From: a virus
Strand: one strand, 5' to 3'
DNA: 38,539 nt
IMG/VR virus record: IMGVR_UViG_3300047274_000230
Span: 1-38,539 of that record
The translations under genes and the position numbers were made by a program. The notes under the pieces are model-generated. The model was not told where the DNA came from. It saw nothing but the letters and a program-made list of their open reading frames with translations, and made no database searches. Position 1 is the first letter of the stretch; each line of letters begins with the position of its first letter. This document shows positions 1 to 9,305 of the stretch, in pieces.

Positions 1-1318
1 TTATAGTCATCCGTCGCTGCAGTGATTGACCAGCAGCACCATTGGGACGAGTGAAGAAACCTAGTCCGCCCTGCAACTCTGTCCCTGTTGCGTTGACTAG
101 TAATCCTTGCACCGTCGCCATAGGTGAATATGACGGGAACGGTGTAATACCAAAGTTAATAATGCCGCCAGCATCTGCTACGTTGCCTCCAGTTGAGATG
201 GTAAATTCACCATCAGACACATGAAGCCTATTCTGAGGGCTACTAGTCCCCAGACCTAATCGACCACTTGAATCAACACGCAGGCGCTCACTGCCTTCTG
301 TCGTAACAACGAATCGACCATCCGAGCCGGTGTCGATTACCTCAGCGCTGCTGTTGCCTTCCTCGATTTTGTCGGTGTTGCCTGCAGATGGTGTCGTCCA
401 TGTTGGCGCGGCACCAGACCCTGCACTGGTAAGCACCTGTCCGCTGGTTCCGTAGTTTGCTCCGCTTAGGCCAATCTCGCCATTTGCGCCAATGCGGATG
501 CGCTCAGAGGAGTTAGACGAGATGGCTAGTTGATCTGCGCCGGGTGAATAAATTCCGGTGTTGGTGTCGCCAGTAAATGTAATTGAAGGTGTTGCAGCCG
601 CACCAGCAGATGCGCTAATGATGCTGTCAAATGTTGCAGTGCTGGTTACATCCAGTGTCCCAGGCACATCAACGTTGCTAGTCCACTCAACGCCAGTGCC
701 AGCAGCATCCGTCTGCAGCAGTTGGCGGGCAGTGCCGTCAGCCAGCTTGGAAACAGCAATCTCAGCACTTGCCGAAATGTCGCCATCCACAATCGTGGAA
801 TCGGCAATCATCGTGCTAGTAACGCTGCCGGTGTCGCCAGTGGTGACGACAGTACCAGTTACGTCAGGCAATGTGATCGTCTTATCCGAAGCAACCGATG
901 CTGGTGCCTGCAGCGCGATGTAGTTGGTGCCGTTAGCGGTAGTTTCGCGGAAACGGACCTGTTGCTGGTTATCCATTACCAGCGCACCAGTCATCGTGTC
1001 GCCGCTGGCGTTGACGAACTCGCCGGCTTCACTGCGCCATGCCGAGCCGTCCCAAATCTTCAGCGAATAACCTCCGCCGGAAGTGTCCAGCCACTGTTCA
1101 CCGACACTGTTGCCCGCTTCACCGCCGGTTGCAGGCGTAGCGTTTGGGGCAGTCGTACCAATGTGGACGGGGCCAACCTTTACAAGGGCGCCAGCACTGT
1201 CTTTGAAAAACAGACCGGGGCTTGTGGCGTTCGTGTTAATCGCCAGTTGCCCGTCGGACATTGCGCCAGGAGTCGGGCGCTTATCGGCAGTGCCGCTACG
1301 AAGGTGCTGAAGAGCCAT
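1..1318 (-). CDS. Tail fibre / structural protein, truncated at the left window edge
   Basis: An ATG at 1318 opens a minus-strand frame that stays open for 439 codons and runs off base 1, so the C-terminus is missing. The N-terminus (MALQHLRSGTADKRPTPG, then LFFKDSAG and VKVGP) is the module I know from cyanophage structural and fibre proteins. It is followed by GNSVGEQWLDT and a LKIWDGSAWR block (about residues 75-100), then GDTMTGALVM and a TITLPDVTGTV motif that recurs near the C-terminus of the neighbouring fibre. Further on it has NTGIYSPGADQLAIS, SERIRIG and SSGRLGLGTSSP blocks, typical of beta-rich fibre shafts and tips. It is last in the leftward late operon, 50 nt after the next fibre gene. 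Probable role: distal fibre or receptor-facing protein at the tail tip. Confidence is high for a structural protein and moderate for the exact role. Confidence 0.85.
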   Translation of the reverse strand, partial: MALQHLRSGTADKRPTPGAMSDGQLAINTNATSPGLFFKDSAGALVKVGPVHIGTTAPNATPATGGEAGNSVGEQWLDTSGGGYSLKIWDGSAWRSEAGEFVNASGDTMTGALVMDNQQQVRFRETTANGTNYIALQAPASVASDKTITLPDVTGTVVTTGDTGSVTSTMIADSTIVDGDISASAEIAVSKLADGTARQLLQTDAAGTGVEWTSNVDVPGTLDVTSTATFDSIISASAGAAATPSITFTGDTNTGIYSPGADQLAISSNSSERIRIGANGEIGLSGANYGTSGQVLTSAGSGAAPTWTTPSAGNTDKIEEGNSSAEVIDTGSDGRFVVTTEGSERLRVDSSGRLGLGTSSPQNRLHVSDGEFTISTGGNVADAGGIINFGITPFPSYSPMATVQGLLVNATGTELQGGLGFFTRPNGAAGQSLQRRMTI

Positions 1319-1368
1319 TCCTTAACGCCCGCAGGCCGGAAATTACCTTCTAACTGTAACGACTCTCT

Positions 1369-3489
1369 TTAATAAGTCCCGTCGTTGAGATCGCTGGTCA
1401 ACGCCACCGTGCCAGTGCTATTCGGCAGTGTGATTGTCCGGTCAGCCGTGGGATCGGTAACGGTCAGCGTTGTTTCGTAATCGTTGGCAGTGGAACCTTC
1501 AAAAATAATGGTCGTGCCGGTGCCCATCGCTAGGTTGCCGGTCATGGTGTCGCCGGCTTTAGCGACTTTCTCGTTATCTAGTTCGGCAATGGCGCCCTGA
1601 ACGTTTGTACTGGCAATGTTGCCGGTAGGCGTAAAGCCAACGTTTGATGCAATTTGTGCCGTGATCGTTTCTGACGTTTCGATCAGGACATAGCTAGTGC
1701 CGTTTGACAGCAGAATGTCGGGCGGCTCCAGTGCAACCACAGGTGCAGGTGCCGTACCCGTTCCGCTTTGGCTAACGACAACGTAATAACGGTTGTTGTT
1801 TGTGGCTGCCGCCGGAAGGGCTGAGCCTGACGCAAAACCAGCAGCTGTGCCTTCAGCCGTTACGGAATCCAGCAGATTGGTATTGGCGTCATAAGTACCA
1901 GCGAGAATAATTTCACCGGCACTAATACCAACAGGCTGGTAAACGTTTCCGTCCCAGAGATATAGGTCGCGGGTTAGCGGGTTAAAGAAGAACTGGCCAA
2001 TGTGTTCAGCTGTCGGCTGTGATTCGCCAAACAATGAAACGGCGTAGTCGGCAACTTTTGCGCCAGTAATTGCGTTGTTGGCGATACGGGCTGTGGCAAA
2101 CTCGCCGCTAGTAATCTTGCTGGCGTCAAGGCTTGGGATATCGGTGGAGTCGATTGCTGCACCAGTTGTGACGTGACCCTGAGCGTCAATCGTTACCTTG
2201 GAATAGGTGCCAGCAGTTGCGGTATTGCTGTGATTTAGCGTGCCGCTGCTAACGGCAAGACCTGTGCCAGGTTGGATGATGCCCTTGGTGCTGCCGGTGG
2301 CGTCCGGCAAATCTCCGGGAACCAGTGCGCGGAAAGCAGGTGTTGTTGCTGCGCCGCTTGTAGGACCAGCCCAAACCGTATTAGCGGATTGAGTGTTAAG
2401 GGTTACGTCAACAGCAGCACTGAAATTGTCTGGGTAAGTAACAGCAAATGCGAGTGGAGTTGACTCCGTGATCGTGATTTCATTGAGCGCAGATTGCCGT
2501 TGCCAAACGCTGCCAGTCCAGGTGTATTCGTAACCAGTTGCGGTGTTAAACCACTGCTGACCGTTGAATGCACCAGAGCCGCTTGGGGTAACGTTGCTAA
2601 CAATGGCGGCGCTGTCGTCCGCAAACTTGGCGGCAGTTACAGCGTCATCAACGATCTTGGCGGTTGATACCGCATTGCTGGCTAGCTTTGCCTCAGTTAC
2701 GGCGGCACTAGCGATGGTTGCCGCAAATGAGCCGGTGCCAGAGCCGGTAACGTCGCCGGTCAGTGTGATCGTCTGGTCGCCAGTGTTGGTGCCGGAACTG
2801 GTGCCGCTGTGCGTGCCAGAGAAGGTGCCGGACTGTGTAGCAAGAGTTCCCAGTCCCAGCGTGGCGCGTTGGGCGGTGGCGTCGGCATCGTCAAGTAGTG
2901 CTCGACCCGCTGCAGTACAGGTAATTTCCTCAACATCGCCGGATCCTGCGCTGCTGCGTCCCAGCAGTTTGTCCGTGGCAGAAACGTCTTGGATCTTGGC
3001 GTAGGTAACTGCACCGTTTGCCAGTGCTGCTGTGCCAAGACTGTCGCACTTTGCGGTAGTAACTGCGCCGTCAAGAATTTTGGCGGTGGTTACAACATCG
3101 TTTGCAAGTGTCGCGTTGACGTTGGCAAAGGCGCCACCGCTGTAAACCTGAAGCGCTCCTGTGCTGCTGTTGTAGTAGCCGCGACCTTCAAAGTTGTCGC
3201 TAACTGGCGCGGTGGTATCAACGGCAATACTGGAATCAGCCGCGAGTTTGGCGGCAGTGACAGCGCCGGAGGCAAGGGCAGTTGCGCCGATCTTGGTGGT
3301 GCTGGATTGGTCCAGCTTGTCAAGATCAATGCTGCTGGCATCTACAAGGTCAAGGCCGGCATCAACAAGATCCTTGACCGTGATCTTTTTGGTCTGGCTG
3401 GCTGATACGTCAGCAATAGGCAATACGTCGATAGCCGCCGCAGACGCAGCCGGTAGGGCAGGTAACTGCGTAATGCGTTGGTCGGACAA
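1369..3489 (-). CDS. Tail fibre protein with AVT-x-AK repeats
   Basis: This 706-residue protein has the low-complexity Ala/Thr/Gly/Ser composition of phage fibres. The N-terminus (MSDQRITQLPALPAASA, then IDVLPIADVSA) is a common fibre start. Residues about 60-300 carry repeated AVTxAKLA / AVTTAKI units, and the segment around 220-240 is rich in SGTHSGTSSGTNTGDQ. Two blocks resembling a short YYNSSTGALQVY / WFNTATGYEYTW module punctuate it. The C-terminus has GDTMTGNLAMG and RTITLPNSTGTVALT, shared with the next fibre. The start is TTG, supported by a good Shine-Dalgarno GGAGG seven bases upstream; no ATG fits as well. It lies between a tube-like gene and the terminal fibre gene in the late operon. 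Confidence 0.88.
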   Translation of the reverse strand: MSDQRITQLPALPAASAAAIDVLPIADVSASQTKKITVKDLVDAGLDLVDASSIDLDKLDQSSTTKIGATALASGAVTAAKLAADSSIAVDTTAPVSDNFEGRGYYNSSTGALQVYSGGAFANVNATLANDVVTTAKILDGAVTTAKCDSLGTAALANGAVTYAKIQDVSATDKLLGRSSAGSGDVEEITCTAAGRALLDDADATAQRATLGLGTLATQSGTFSGTHSGTSSGTNTGDQTITLTGDVTGSGTGSFAATIASAAVTEAKLASNAVSTAKIVDDAVTAAKFADDSAAIVSNVTPSGSGAFNGQQWFNTATGYEYTWTGSVWQRQSALNEITITESTPLAFAVTYPDNFSAAVDVTLNTQSANTVWAGPTSGAATTPAFRALVPGDLPDATGSTKGIIQPGTGLAVSSGTLNHSNTATAGTYSKVTIDAQGHVTTGAAIDSTDIPSLDASKITSGEFATARIANNAITGAKVADYAVSLFGESQPTAEHIGQFFFNPLTRDLYLWDGNVYQPVGISAGEIILAGTYDANTNLLDSVTAEGTAAGFASGSALPAAATNNNRYYVVVSQSGTGTAPAPVVALEPPDILLSNGTSYVLIETSETITAQIASNVGFTPTGNIASTNVQGAIAELDNEKVAKAGDTMTGNLAMGTGTTIIFEGSTANDYETTLTVTDPTADRTITLPNSTGTVALTSDLNDGTY

Positions 3490-3525
3490 GGTAAAGCCTC
3501 CAGTGCCTGCGGCCGTAAAATCAGT

Positions 3526-4401
3526 TTAGTCAGTAGCTTCCTGAAGCAGAAAGGCCAGCGACTGCTCCAGTTGGATGCGGTCGTCGTCTTCCTTGAGGAT
3601 GTAATCAGCCGGTCTACCGACAAGCAACCGGATTTCGCCGGTCGTCACAAAATCAATTGCGCACTGAATTGCCTCGGTTGTATTGACCGTGACCCCCGCA
3701 CGAGTCACCATCGCGGTGGTCTGGTAAAAAATCGTCTGCGTTTCAGGCGTAATTTCTGAGTCCGTCAGGTAAAAAGCACAGTCAAATTCGCTGCCAATGT
3801 CTAGACGCTGAATCAATTGCAGCATCAGTAACGGTGATTCCTTGGAGCCGTCACTGGTGTAATCAAAAAAGCAGTCAATCGTGCCAGAGCCACTGATCAG
3901 GCCGGCAGCATACTGATTGCGGAATTTATCACTGAGAGCAGTTACGTCTAGCGCTTCACGGTCAGTGTTTAGTTGATAGCTGGTAACGTTCCCGAGCGTG
4001 TTGTAGCTAACGTCGCGGATTGTGTACGTGATCGCAATCGGTGTACCAGTGAAGGCGTAAACCGTTAGCTCGGCAGACCTGTTGTTGTTTACGGCGTCAG
4101 AAAATGACGGGAAAAACCGCAGGCCGCCTGCGTTGTTGATATTGACGTAAACGGAGATTTCTTTTTCGACTGTTCCAGACAACCAAGATCCTGGCGCGAA
4201 ACACTCCAGGCCTCGTGCATCTGTTGTTGAAATATCTAGGCGGTCGCCAGTAAGAATGTTGTCTAGCGATGTATCTAGGCCGATTCTGTTTAGTGTTGTT
4301 GTAACGTCTGCCGGATCAATGCTGTCTGCAACTTGCACTGGGACAGCGCCGGTGTTTCGCCGCAGTTTTACGGTGCCGTGAACACCAAGAAAAACCGTCA
4401 T
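3526..4401 (-). CDS. Tail tube-like minor tail protein (291 aa)
   Basis: I infer a structural tail protein. The middle of the protein (ALDVTALSDKFRNQYAAGL followed by SGSGTIDCFFDY) resembles the beta-sandwich core of phage tail tube proteins, and the C-terminal part (about 190-265) looks like the same fold's later strands (FDCAFYLTDSE, AIQCAIDFVTTGEIRL). The last 25 residues are acidic and helical. Its ATG overlaps the stop of the preceding 145-residue gene by 4 nt, so the two are translationally coupled and probably act together. It sits downstream of the J-like gene rather than in the usual tube position, which suggests a tip- or collar-associated duplicate of the tube fold. No catalytic motif is visible. 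The exact role is unknown. Confidence 0.7.
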   Translation of the reverse strand: MTVFLGVHGTVKLRRNTGAVPVQVADSIDPADVTTTLNRIGLDTSLDNILTGDRLDISTTDARGLECFAPGSWLSGTVEKEISVYVNINNAGGLRFFPSFSDAVNNNRSAELTVYAFTGTPIAITYTIRDVSYNTLGNVTSYQLNTDREALDVTALSDKFRNQYAAGLISGSGTIDCFFDYTSDGSKESPLLMLQLIQRLDIGSEFDCAFYLTDSEITPETQTIFYQTTAMVTRAGVTVNTTEAIQCAIDFVTTGEIRLLVGRPADYILKEDDDRIQLEQSLAFLLQEATD

Positions 4402-4835
4402 GCGATTACGCCTCCGGCAAGGAAATCGCCGTCAACCGTAAATTGAATTGGAACGGAAGTCAGTTCGCCTGTAGAAACCGCTACCTGCGCAGAAGTGATG
4501 TAGGCGTAAAACTGAATGTTGTCGTTTGCGTTGCTGCCCACGCGCAGTTCCATCAGCACGCGATCAGATTCGGCAACAGCGCCAACCTTTTGGATCTTGC
4601 TCAGGAGTGCGGTGAACTGGCTGTAATTTGCGGATTCGCCAGTTTCAAGCCTGTAGTACACCAGCGTGGCGCTGCCGGTGGCGCTTTTGATGCCAGGGAC
4701 AAAAGTATTGCTGGTGCTATCGACGGTGTTGGTATTGATCAGCTCCACGGTTGTGTCCAGCGACCAATCGCGGATCTTGGCGACAGGCTTCCCGTCCACC
4801 ACCAAGGAACCGGATCGACCTGTGTAAAAACCCAT
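4398..4835 (-). CDS. Tail tube-like protein (145 aa)
   Basis: The sequence MGFYTGRSGSLVVDG, KIRDWSLDTTVELINT, then SATGSATLVYYRLETG matches the general pattern of tail tube proteins: a start with G-x-G-x-x strands, the 'W-x-x-x-x-x-x-E-x-I-x-T' strand, and a 'G-S/A-x-x-x-Y' strand. The C-terminal strands (FYAYITSAQVAVSTGEL, VPIQFTVDGDF) complete a compact beta-sandwich. At 145 residues it is a single-domain tube-like protein, shorter than the 252-residue major tail protein at 13202-13960. It is coupled by a 4-nt overlap to the 291-residue gene. It may be a baseplate/tip ring protein or an adaptor that fibres dock on. That function is inference; the fold assignment is fairly confident. Confidence 0.72.
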   Translation of the reverse strand: MGFYTGRSGSLVVDGKPVAKIRDWSLDTTVELINTNTVDSTSNTFVPGIKSATGSATLVYYRLETGESANYSQFTALLSKIQKVGAVAESDRVLMELRVGSNANDNIQFYAYITSAQVAVSTGELTSVPIQFTVDGDFLAGGVIA

Positions 4836-4861
4836 CGGACTGCGCTATGCGTAGTTTCAGG

Positions 4862-7800
4862 CTAGCGGATGGTAAATAGACCGTCGCTAAAGTCAGCAAT
4901 CAGGCTTTGACCGGAGTTATCGCAGGGATGCTCCACAGCTCGGACACTGACTTCGCCTTCCTCATCCATTTGCACTTCGACCACACGGAAGGTGCGCTTT
5001 GCCTTGGCGGGTGTTCCAAGCACAAATAGCCAGCCTTCGTAACCGGAAAGGGAGCTGGCCACGTTGGAGCTGATGCTAGCGGTTGTGGTGATGACGCTTT
5101 GACCGTCCTTGTAAAGCAACACGCTGTAGCTGCCGTTGGGGATGGTGTCTGCCAGCGGGATGTTTAACGCGCCACCCGATTCAACCTGTCCGCTGTAAAT
5201 GCCCTGCCATTCCTGTAAGCCGGCATCGACGTAGATGTAGGCGCCAGGGGACAGCGGGCTGTCGGTCGGGAAGGTCTTGAACTCAATATTGCGGCGGATG
5301 TTGCGGCGCTGCTGGCACAGCAACTTGGCGTACATGATCGCCTGATTTCTATTGGTGACGTACTGCGATAGATCAAACGTCTGACGGATGGCCGTTGCTT
5401 CAGTAACACCAGCAAGACTCACATCAACGCTGGCATTGCGCGGGAACACGCCGTCGCGTTCAGTGTTTCGATAAATCACCGTGGCAATTAAATCCTGAAC
5501 GCTGCTGCCGTAATCAATAAATTCTTCCTTGTAGGAATCCTCAAGGATGTTGCCGGCGGTAAACATGGCGCGGATTGGCACCGTGCGGGTGATGTTGCCA
5601 GCGTTGTCGCAAGGCACTGCAGGAATCAAGGTTTCCTTGCCGCCAATACGTCCCAGTTCCAGGAGGCTATATGGACCGACTTCTGCCCAGAACTGACGCC
5701 ACGATGTTGGCTCGGCAATCACACCGTCAAAGAACAGGTTGTTGCGCTGGCAGAAACGCTTAGCCAGTGCCAGAGCGGGCAGATCAATTCCTTCGATCTT
5801 GGCGAACTGTCCAATACCATCCACCGTGTCAAGGATGGTGTCTAGGAAGATCTCGGGCGCAAAGCTGGAGGCGGTGTCCGGATTTGCGCTGTAAGTGCCG
5901 TCGTCATTTAAGCGGCGTACCAGCCGACCTTTGTTTACGAATACACTCATTGAACGCAGATCCTGTACGCCTTGACCGCTGTAAACGTTGAAGCCCAACA
6001 TCGTCAGATTGCTGTATAGCTGCGGGTAATTACTAAAGGCCTCAGTTGACTGCTCAGTAACGGCTTTGATTTCTAGCTCGGGACCATTATCAAAACTAAA
6101 GCTGATTTGTGTATCTGAGCGCATGGAGAACAAGCCCCATTCGTCAACTTCAGAAGGGTTGCGGTTAATCGGAGCTACGTATCCATCACGCGCACGTAGC
6201 TTGCCGGTAAAGCTGAACGTGCCACCAGCGGGGCCTGCGATGTTTTGTACCGTGCCTGCGTTTTCGATGTAGGCAAAATCTGCTACGCCGTAATAGCGCA
6301 TTTCCGCTGCTGTTTCAGCAATAGGCTCGAACTTAAATTGCCAGTTACCGATATTGTCATCAGCGATAAATTTCAGGAACATGTAGTTATCCTGATCGGC
6401 GCCACGGCGGACTACGAAAATGCGAGGGATACGCGACCACGCATTGCCCGTGCGGCGATACCAAACCCAGAAGAACATCGAGCGCAACTTGTAGCCATTA
6501 TCGCTGTCTTTGTAGTTATCCATGCTCACTTCGCCGTATGTTTTGGCGCGGCCTTGGATACGCTTAAAAACGCGAGCCTTCAACGCAAAGTCAACAATTC
6601 GGCAGGGTGTAATTGTTTCGTATGATGCCTCTTCAATTTTTACAAGGCACTTTGTGTTAAAGAAGTCGTTGAGTAGTTCCGGATTCTTGATAACGGATTC
6701 GTAGTAAGCCTTTTCGGATTGTTTTTGTGTGATCTGATTTTGCCAGCCAGCAGCACGGGCATTTGTGGCGGCAAGATCAACGTTGCTTGCGTCACCATAA
6801 ATTTGTGAAAGTTCTTTTTGCAGATTGCTTTGCCTGCGCAAGAAAGCTTTTCTATCCTCACGCAGACTTCTGCCTTTACCATCAGCAAAGCCGTACTGGC
6901 GAATTGCTTCATCAAGTTTACCTTGCAGGTTTTTAAGGCGATTGTTAATGTTGCGGATCTCGCCTTTCCAGTTTGATATACGTGTGCGATTACGCTGTGC
7001 CGCTGGTTTATCAAGTTCGTCATCAATGTTCGACTGGAGCAAGCGGCGCTGTTCTCGCGCATTTTCTACTTTTTGCGCAAAGTAAATAGCGTTCGAGTCG
7101 TAAACACTGCCATCATCACCAGCAATGGCGTCGATTTCTGCCGCCGTCCACTTGCGATCACGCAGTTCTTCAATGCTGTCAACAAGACCAATAATCTCGT
7201 TGATTTTTGCGTTGATTTCGCCAGCTCTTGCAGAGGCAGAGGCGTTCAAAATAGGTGGGGTCTGACTTATCAGTCGCTGTAGTTCCAGGATTTCGGCGTT
7301 AAGCCGTGTGATTTCATCGGTAGCTTCTTTTTCGTTGGCCTTAAAGTTTTGCGTTCCGTAGTCTTCCTCTGGGCATACGCCAGATTCCACGCACTCCAGG
7401 TCAATAGTGGTGGCATCGTTATCTAACTCCAGGTCTGATATTTGCCCTTTAACGCGAAACTTGGCGCTACCCAGTTTGTACGTGCTAGCGGCGTCAATAG
7501 AACTGAGCAAGCTACGCCGCAGTTCTGATGCAGCTTGCCTTACATCGCCAGCTCCACTACTGGCAAGTGCCTTAAAACGCAGCGTAAAGACAGTGCCCAA
7601 CGGTATTGCGGGACGAGAGTTATCAAGCAGCGCATCAGGCCAATACACACCACGTCCGTTTAACTCAATGCCCAACTCAGCCCGTTGGTTAGAACTACCT
7701 TTTTCGTCGCGGTCTAGATACAGAACATTGATAGGTATGGGAGCTGTAATTCCGCAACGGGTTGCCGTAGAAGGTGAAAATGCTTGGCTAAATCCTTCTG

Positions 7801-8467
7801 TACGTGTTGCACCAGAAAGCGATGCCTTGTAAACAAACGCGGATGCAGGTTCAGCACCTGCAGTTGGATCGGTACCGCTACCAAACTTCAAATCGCTGAA
7901 ACGCAGTATTCCGTTTTGACGCAGATATAGCCAATACTTTTGCGCTGCTAACTGACGCAGTGTTGCTTGACCAAATGCTGTGCGAGCTACATCAATACCA
8001 GCGGGATCAATGTTTGATGCTCCAAGCACTGCAGCCATCTGCATGAATTGACTGGAACCAAAACTTTTAACCGCCGACCACACCATTGAGGTGTTGACGC
8101 GAACGCCGCCCGTTGTGTTTTGGTCGGTATTGCAATAAATTAGGTTGATTGGATCACCGTATTTTCCTAACTCCTGTGCGCTGTTAAAACCAAAACGCGG
8201 GGAGAAAGTTTGATCGCGTCTGCGGCGTTGGTTTTGTTGAGATGGGAGTTCTGGTTTAGGTGCCAGCAGTGCTGCCCCAACCTGAAACAGAACGCCAACA
8301 ATCGTCAGCACGATTGCAACTGTTTCCCAGTTCTGCGGTTCTTTTAATTTGTCCGCAGGTAGCTTTGTGTGATCAAATTGCGCCTGTACAAAGTTCAGAT
8401 ATTCCTGCTCGCTAATGCCCAGCTCAGCAATCAGCTGGTGTTCGTAGGGCAGTAGGCGGCGGGTCAT
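4862..8467 (-). CDS. Tail tip / host specificity protein J-like, with coiled-coil insertion
   Basis: A 1201-residue protein in the position of lambda gpJ, directly after a gpK-like peptidase (4-nt overlap). Residues about 49-69 form a strongly hydrophobic helix (VAIVLTIVGVLFQVGAALL) followed by a basic QRRRR patch. Residues 90-370 hold the hub-like region (GDPINLIY, GVRVNTSMVWSAVKS). Residues about 375-595 are an insertion of long charged helices predicted by eye as coiled coil, rich in E, K, Q, R and N. The rest (about 600-1201) has the hub and FN3-like strand pattern seen in J proteins, with a C-terminal segment rich in aromatic and small residues. It probably forms the trimeric tip that contacts the host receptor and anchors the fibres. 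The coiled-coil insertion is unusual for the family as I know it. Confidence 0.85.
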   Translation of the reverse strand: MTRRLLPYEHQLIAELGISEQEYLNFVQAQFDHTKLPADKLKEPQNWETVAIVLTIVGVLFQVGAALLAPKPELPSQQNQRRRRDQTFSPRFGFNSAQELGKYGDPINLIYCNTDQNTTGGVRVNTSMVWSAVKSFGSSQFMQMAAVLGASNIDPAGIDVARTAFGQATLRQLAAQKYWLYLRQNGILRFSDLKFGSGTDPTAGAEPASAFVYKASLSGATRTEGFSQAFSPSTATRCGITAPIPINVLYLDRDEKGSSNQRAELGIELNGRGVYWPDALLDNSRPAIPLGTVFTLRFKALASSGAGDVRQAASELRRSLLSSIDAASTYKLGSAKFRVKGQISDLELDNDATTIDLECVESGVCPEEDYGTQNFKANEKEATDEITRLNAEILELQRLISQTPPILNASASARAGEINAKINEIIGLVDSIEELRDRKWTAAEIDAIAGDDGSVYDSNAIYFAQKVENAREQRRLLQSNIDDELDKPAAQRNRTRISNWKGEIRNINNRLKNLQGKLDEAIRQYGFADGKGRSLREDRKAFLRRQSNLQKELSQIYGDASNVDLAATNARAAGWQNQITQKQSEKAYYESVIKNPELLNDFFNTKCLVKIEEASYETITPCRIVDFALKARVFKRIQGRAKTYGEVSMDNYKDSDNGYKLRSMFFWVWYRRTGNAWSRIPRIFVVRRGADQDNYMFLKFIADDNIGNWQFKFEPIAETAAEMRYYGVADFAYIENAGTVQNIAGPAGGTFSFTGKLRARDGYVAPINRNPSEVDEWGLFSMRSDTQISFSFDNGPELEIKAVTEQSTEAFSNYPQLYSNLTMLGFNVYSGQGVQDLRSMSVFVNKGRLVRRLNDDGTYSANPDTASSFAPEIFLDTILDTVDGIGQFAKIEGIDLPALALAKRFCQRNNLFFDGVIAEPTSWRQFWAEVGPYSLLELGRIGGKETLIPAVPCDNAGNITRTVPIRAMFTAGNILEDSYKEEFIDYGSSVQDLIATVIYRNTERDGVFPRNASVDVSLAGVTEATAIRQTFDLSQYVTNRNQAIMYAKLLCQQRRNIRRNIEFKTFPTDSPLSPGAYIYVDAGLQEWQGIYSGQVESGGALNIPLADTIPNGSYSVLLYKDGQSVITTTASISSNVASSLSGYEGWLFVLGTPAKAKRTFRVVEVQMDEEGEVSVRAVEHPCDNSGQSLIADFSDGLFTIR

Positions 8468-8844
8468 TTGTGAAGCCTGAAATAATGGCCGTGATTAGGC
8501 GGAAGCGGAGCCAGCACCACGCCGGATCTCTCGCTGATAAACAAAACGTTGCCGTCGTCTAACACTGTACCCATGGCGCCGCCCTTTGTACCAGGCAACA
8601 ACACAACCGCGTGAAGCTCAGGACCATATAGCCGCGTGCCGTTTTGTAGCAGCCATTTCGCCATGATCCGACGCGGAAATGTGTCGTCGGTATAGCGCTC
8701 AAAGTACCAAACAAAATCTGGTGTGTGATCGTAATAGCCAAGCCGGCGGCGAACCTCGGCAAACAGCAGGCAGCAATCGACCGTACCTGAACCATCGCCG
8801 GGGTAGGCGCCCCACGCACGCTTCAAGCCGATTAGGTCGTTCAC
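8464..8844 (-). CDS. Tail tip peptidase-like protein, NlpC/P60 (gpK-like)
   Basis: The N-terminal sequence GAYPGDGSGTVDCCLLFAEV looks like the NlpC/P60 nucleophile motif, with the catalytic Cys in DCC. A His candidate follows in PELHAVVLLPGTKG, then a beta-strand pair (GTVLDDGNVLFISE, GVVLAPLPPN) and a final GHYFRLHK. At 126 residues it is a minimal single-domain version; lambda gpK also carries an N-terminal JAB domain that is absent here. Position between an L-like protein and the J-like hub agrees with a tail-tip assembly or peptidoglycan-penetration role. The overlap of stop and start with the J gene indicates coupled translation. The peptidase activity is inferred from motif and order. 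Confidence 0.72.
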   Translation of the reverse strand: MNDLIGLKRAWGAYPGDGSGTVDCCLLFAEVRRRLGYYDHTPDFVWYFERYTDDTFPRRIMAKWLLQNGTRLYGPELHAVVLLPGTKGGAMGTVLDDGNVLFISERSGVVLAPLPPNHGHYFRLHK

Positions 8845-9305
8845 CGCAAGTACAGCTCGCTGTTAAGAGGCAGCGGGCCAACGTTTTCGCGTGTCAAGGT
8901 TCGAGCTGGGAAGGCACTGCCCACGCTGTCGATTGCAGAGCGGAAACGCAGTTCAACAGTGGTCTCGCTGAAGCTGGCGCCAATGCCGACGTAGTAATCG
9001 GTCAACGCGGTCAGGATTTGGTCGCTGGCGTTCAACCATGCGTTTGTGAACGCCAAAGTGCTCAGGCGGTTGCCGTTGGCTTGCTCCACCAGCCGCAGCA
9101 CAACCTCAAGATTCGGAAACAGCACCTGTAGCGTTTCGTTATCGCCGTTGAGCGTTGCAAGCGCACCAGATGCCTGAAACGGAGCAAAGCTGTAGGACTC
9201 GCTCAGATATGTACTACTGGTGCCGACAAAATAATTCTGGTAGCGATGAACGACACCACCAGCAGTTGTCAGCTTGAAATACTGTGCGATGCGGATTTCG
9301 CTCAT
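8841..9305 (-). CDS. Minor tail protein, L-like (DUF1833-type)
   Basis: A 154-residue beta-rich protein starting MSEIRIAQYFKLTTAGGVVHRYQ. The middle, with TLAFTNAWLNASDQ and TALTDYYVGIGAS, fits minor tail proteins of the DUF1833/gpL-like group: a domain that describes a strand-rich ring at the tail tip. It lies between the M-like and K-like genes, exactly where L occurs in lambda-type tails, with 4-nt and 1-nt overlaps to its neighbours. It lacks the Cys cluster of lambda gpL, so an iron-sulphur centre is unlikely here. Family assignment is by position and general pattern, not by a definite signature. Confidence 0.65.
   Translation of the reverse strand: MSEIRIAQYFKLTTAGGVVHRYQNYFVGTSSTYLSESYSFAPFQASGALATLNGDNETLQVLFPNLEVVLRLVEQANGNRLSTLAFTNAWLNASDQILTALTDYYVGIGASFSETTVELRFRSAIDSVGSAFPARTLTRENVGPLPLNSELYLR

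Noticed and set aside
722-1372. 216-residue plus-strand ORF at the left end
   Set aside because: It is antisense to the truncated fibre gene, with Arg/Cys-rich random-looking sequence.
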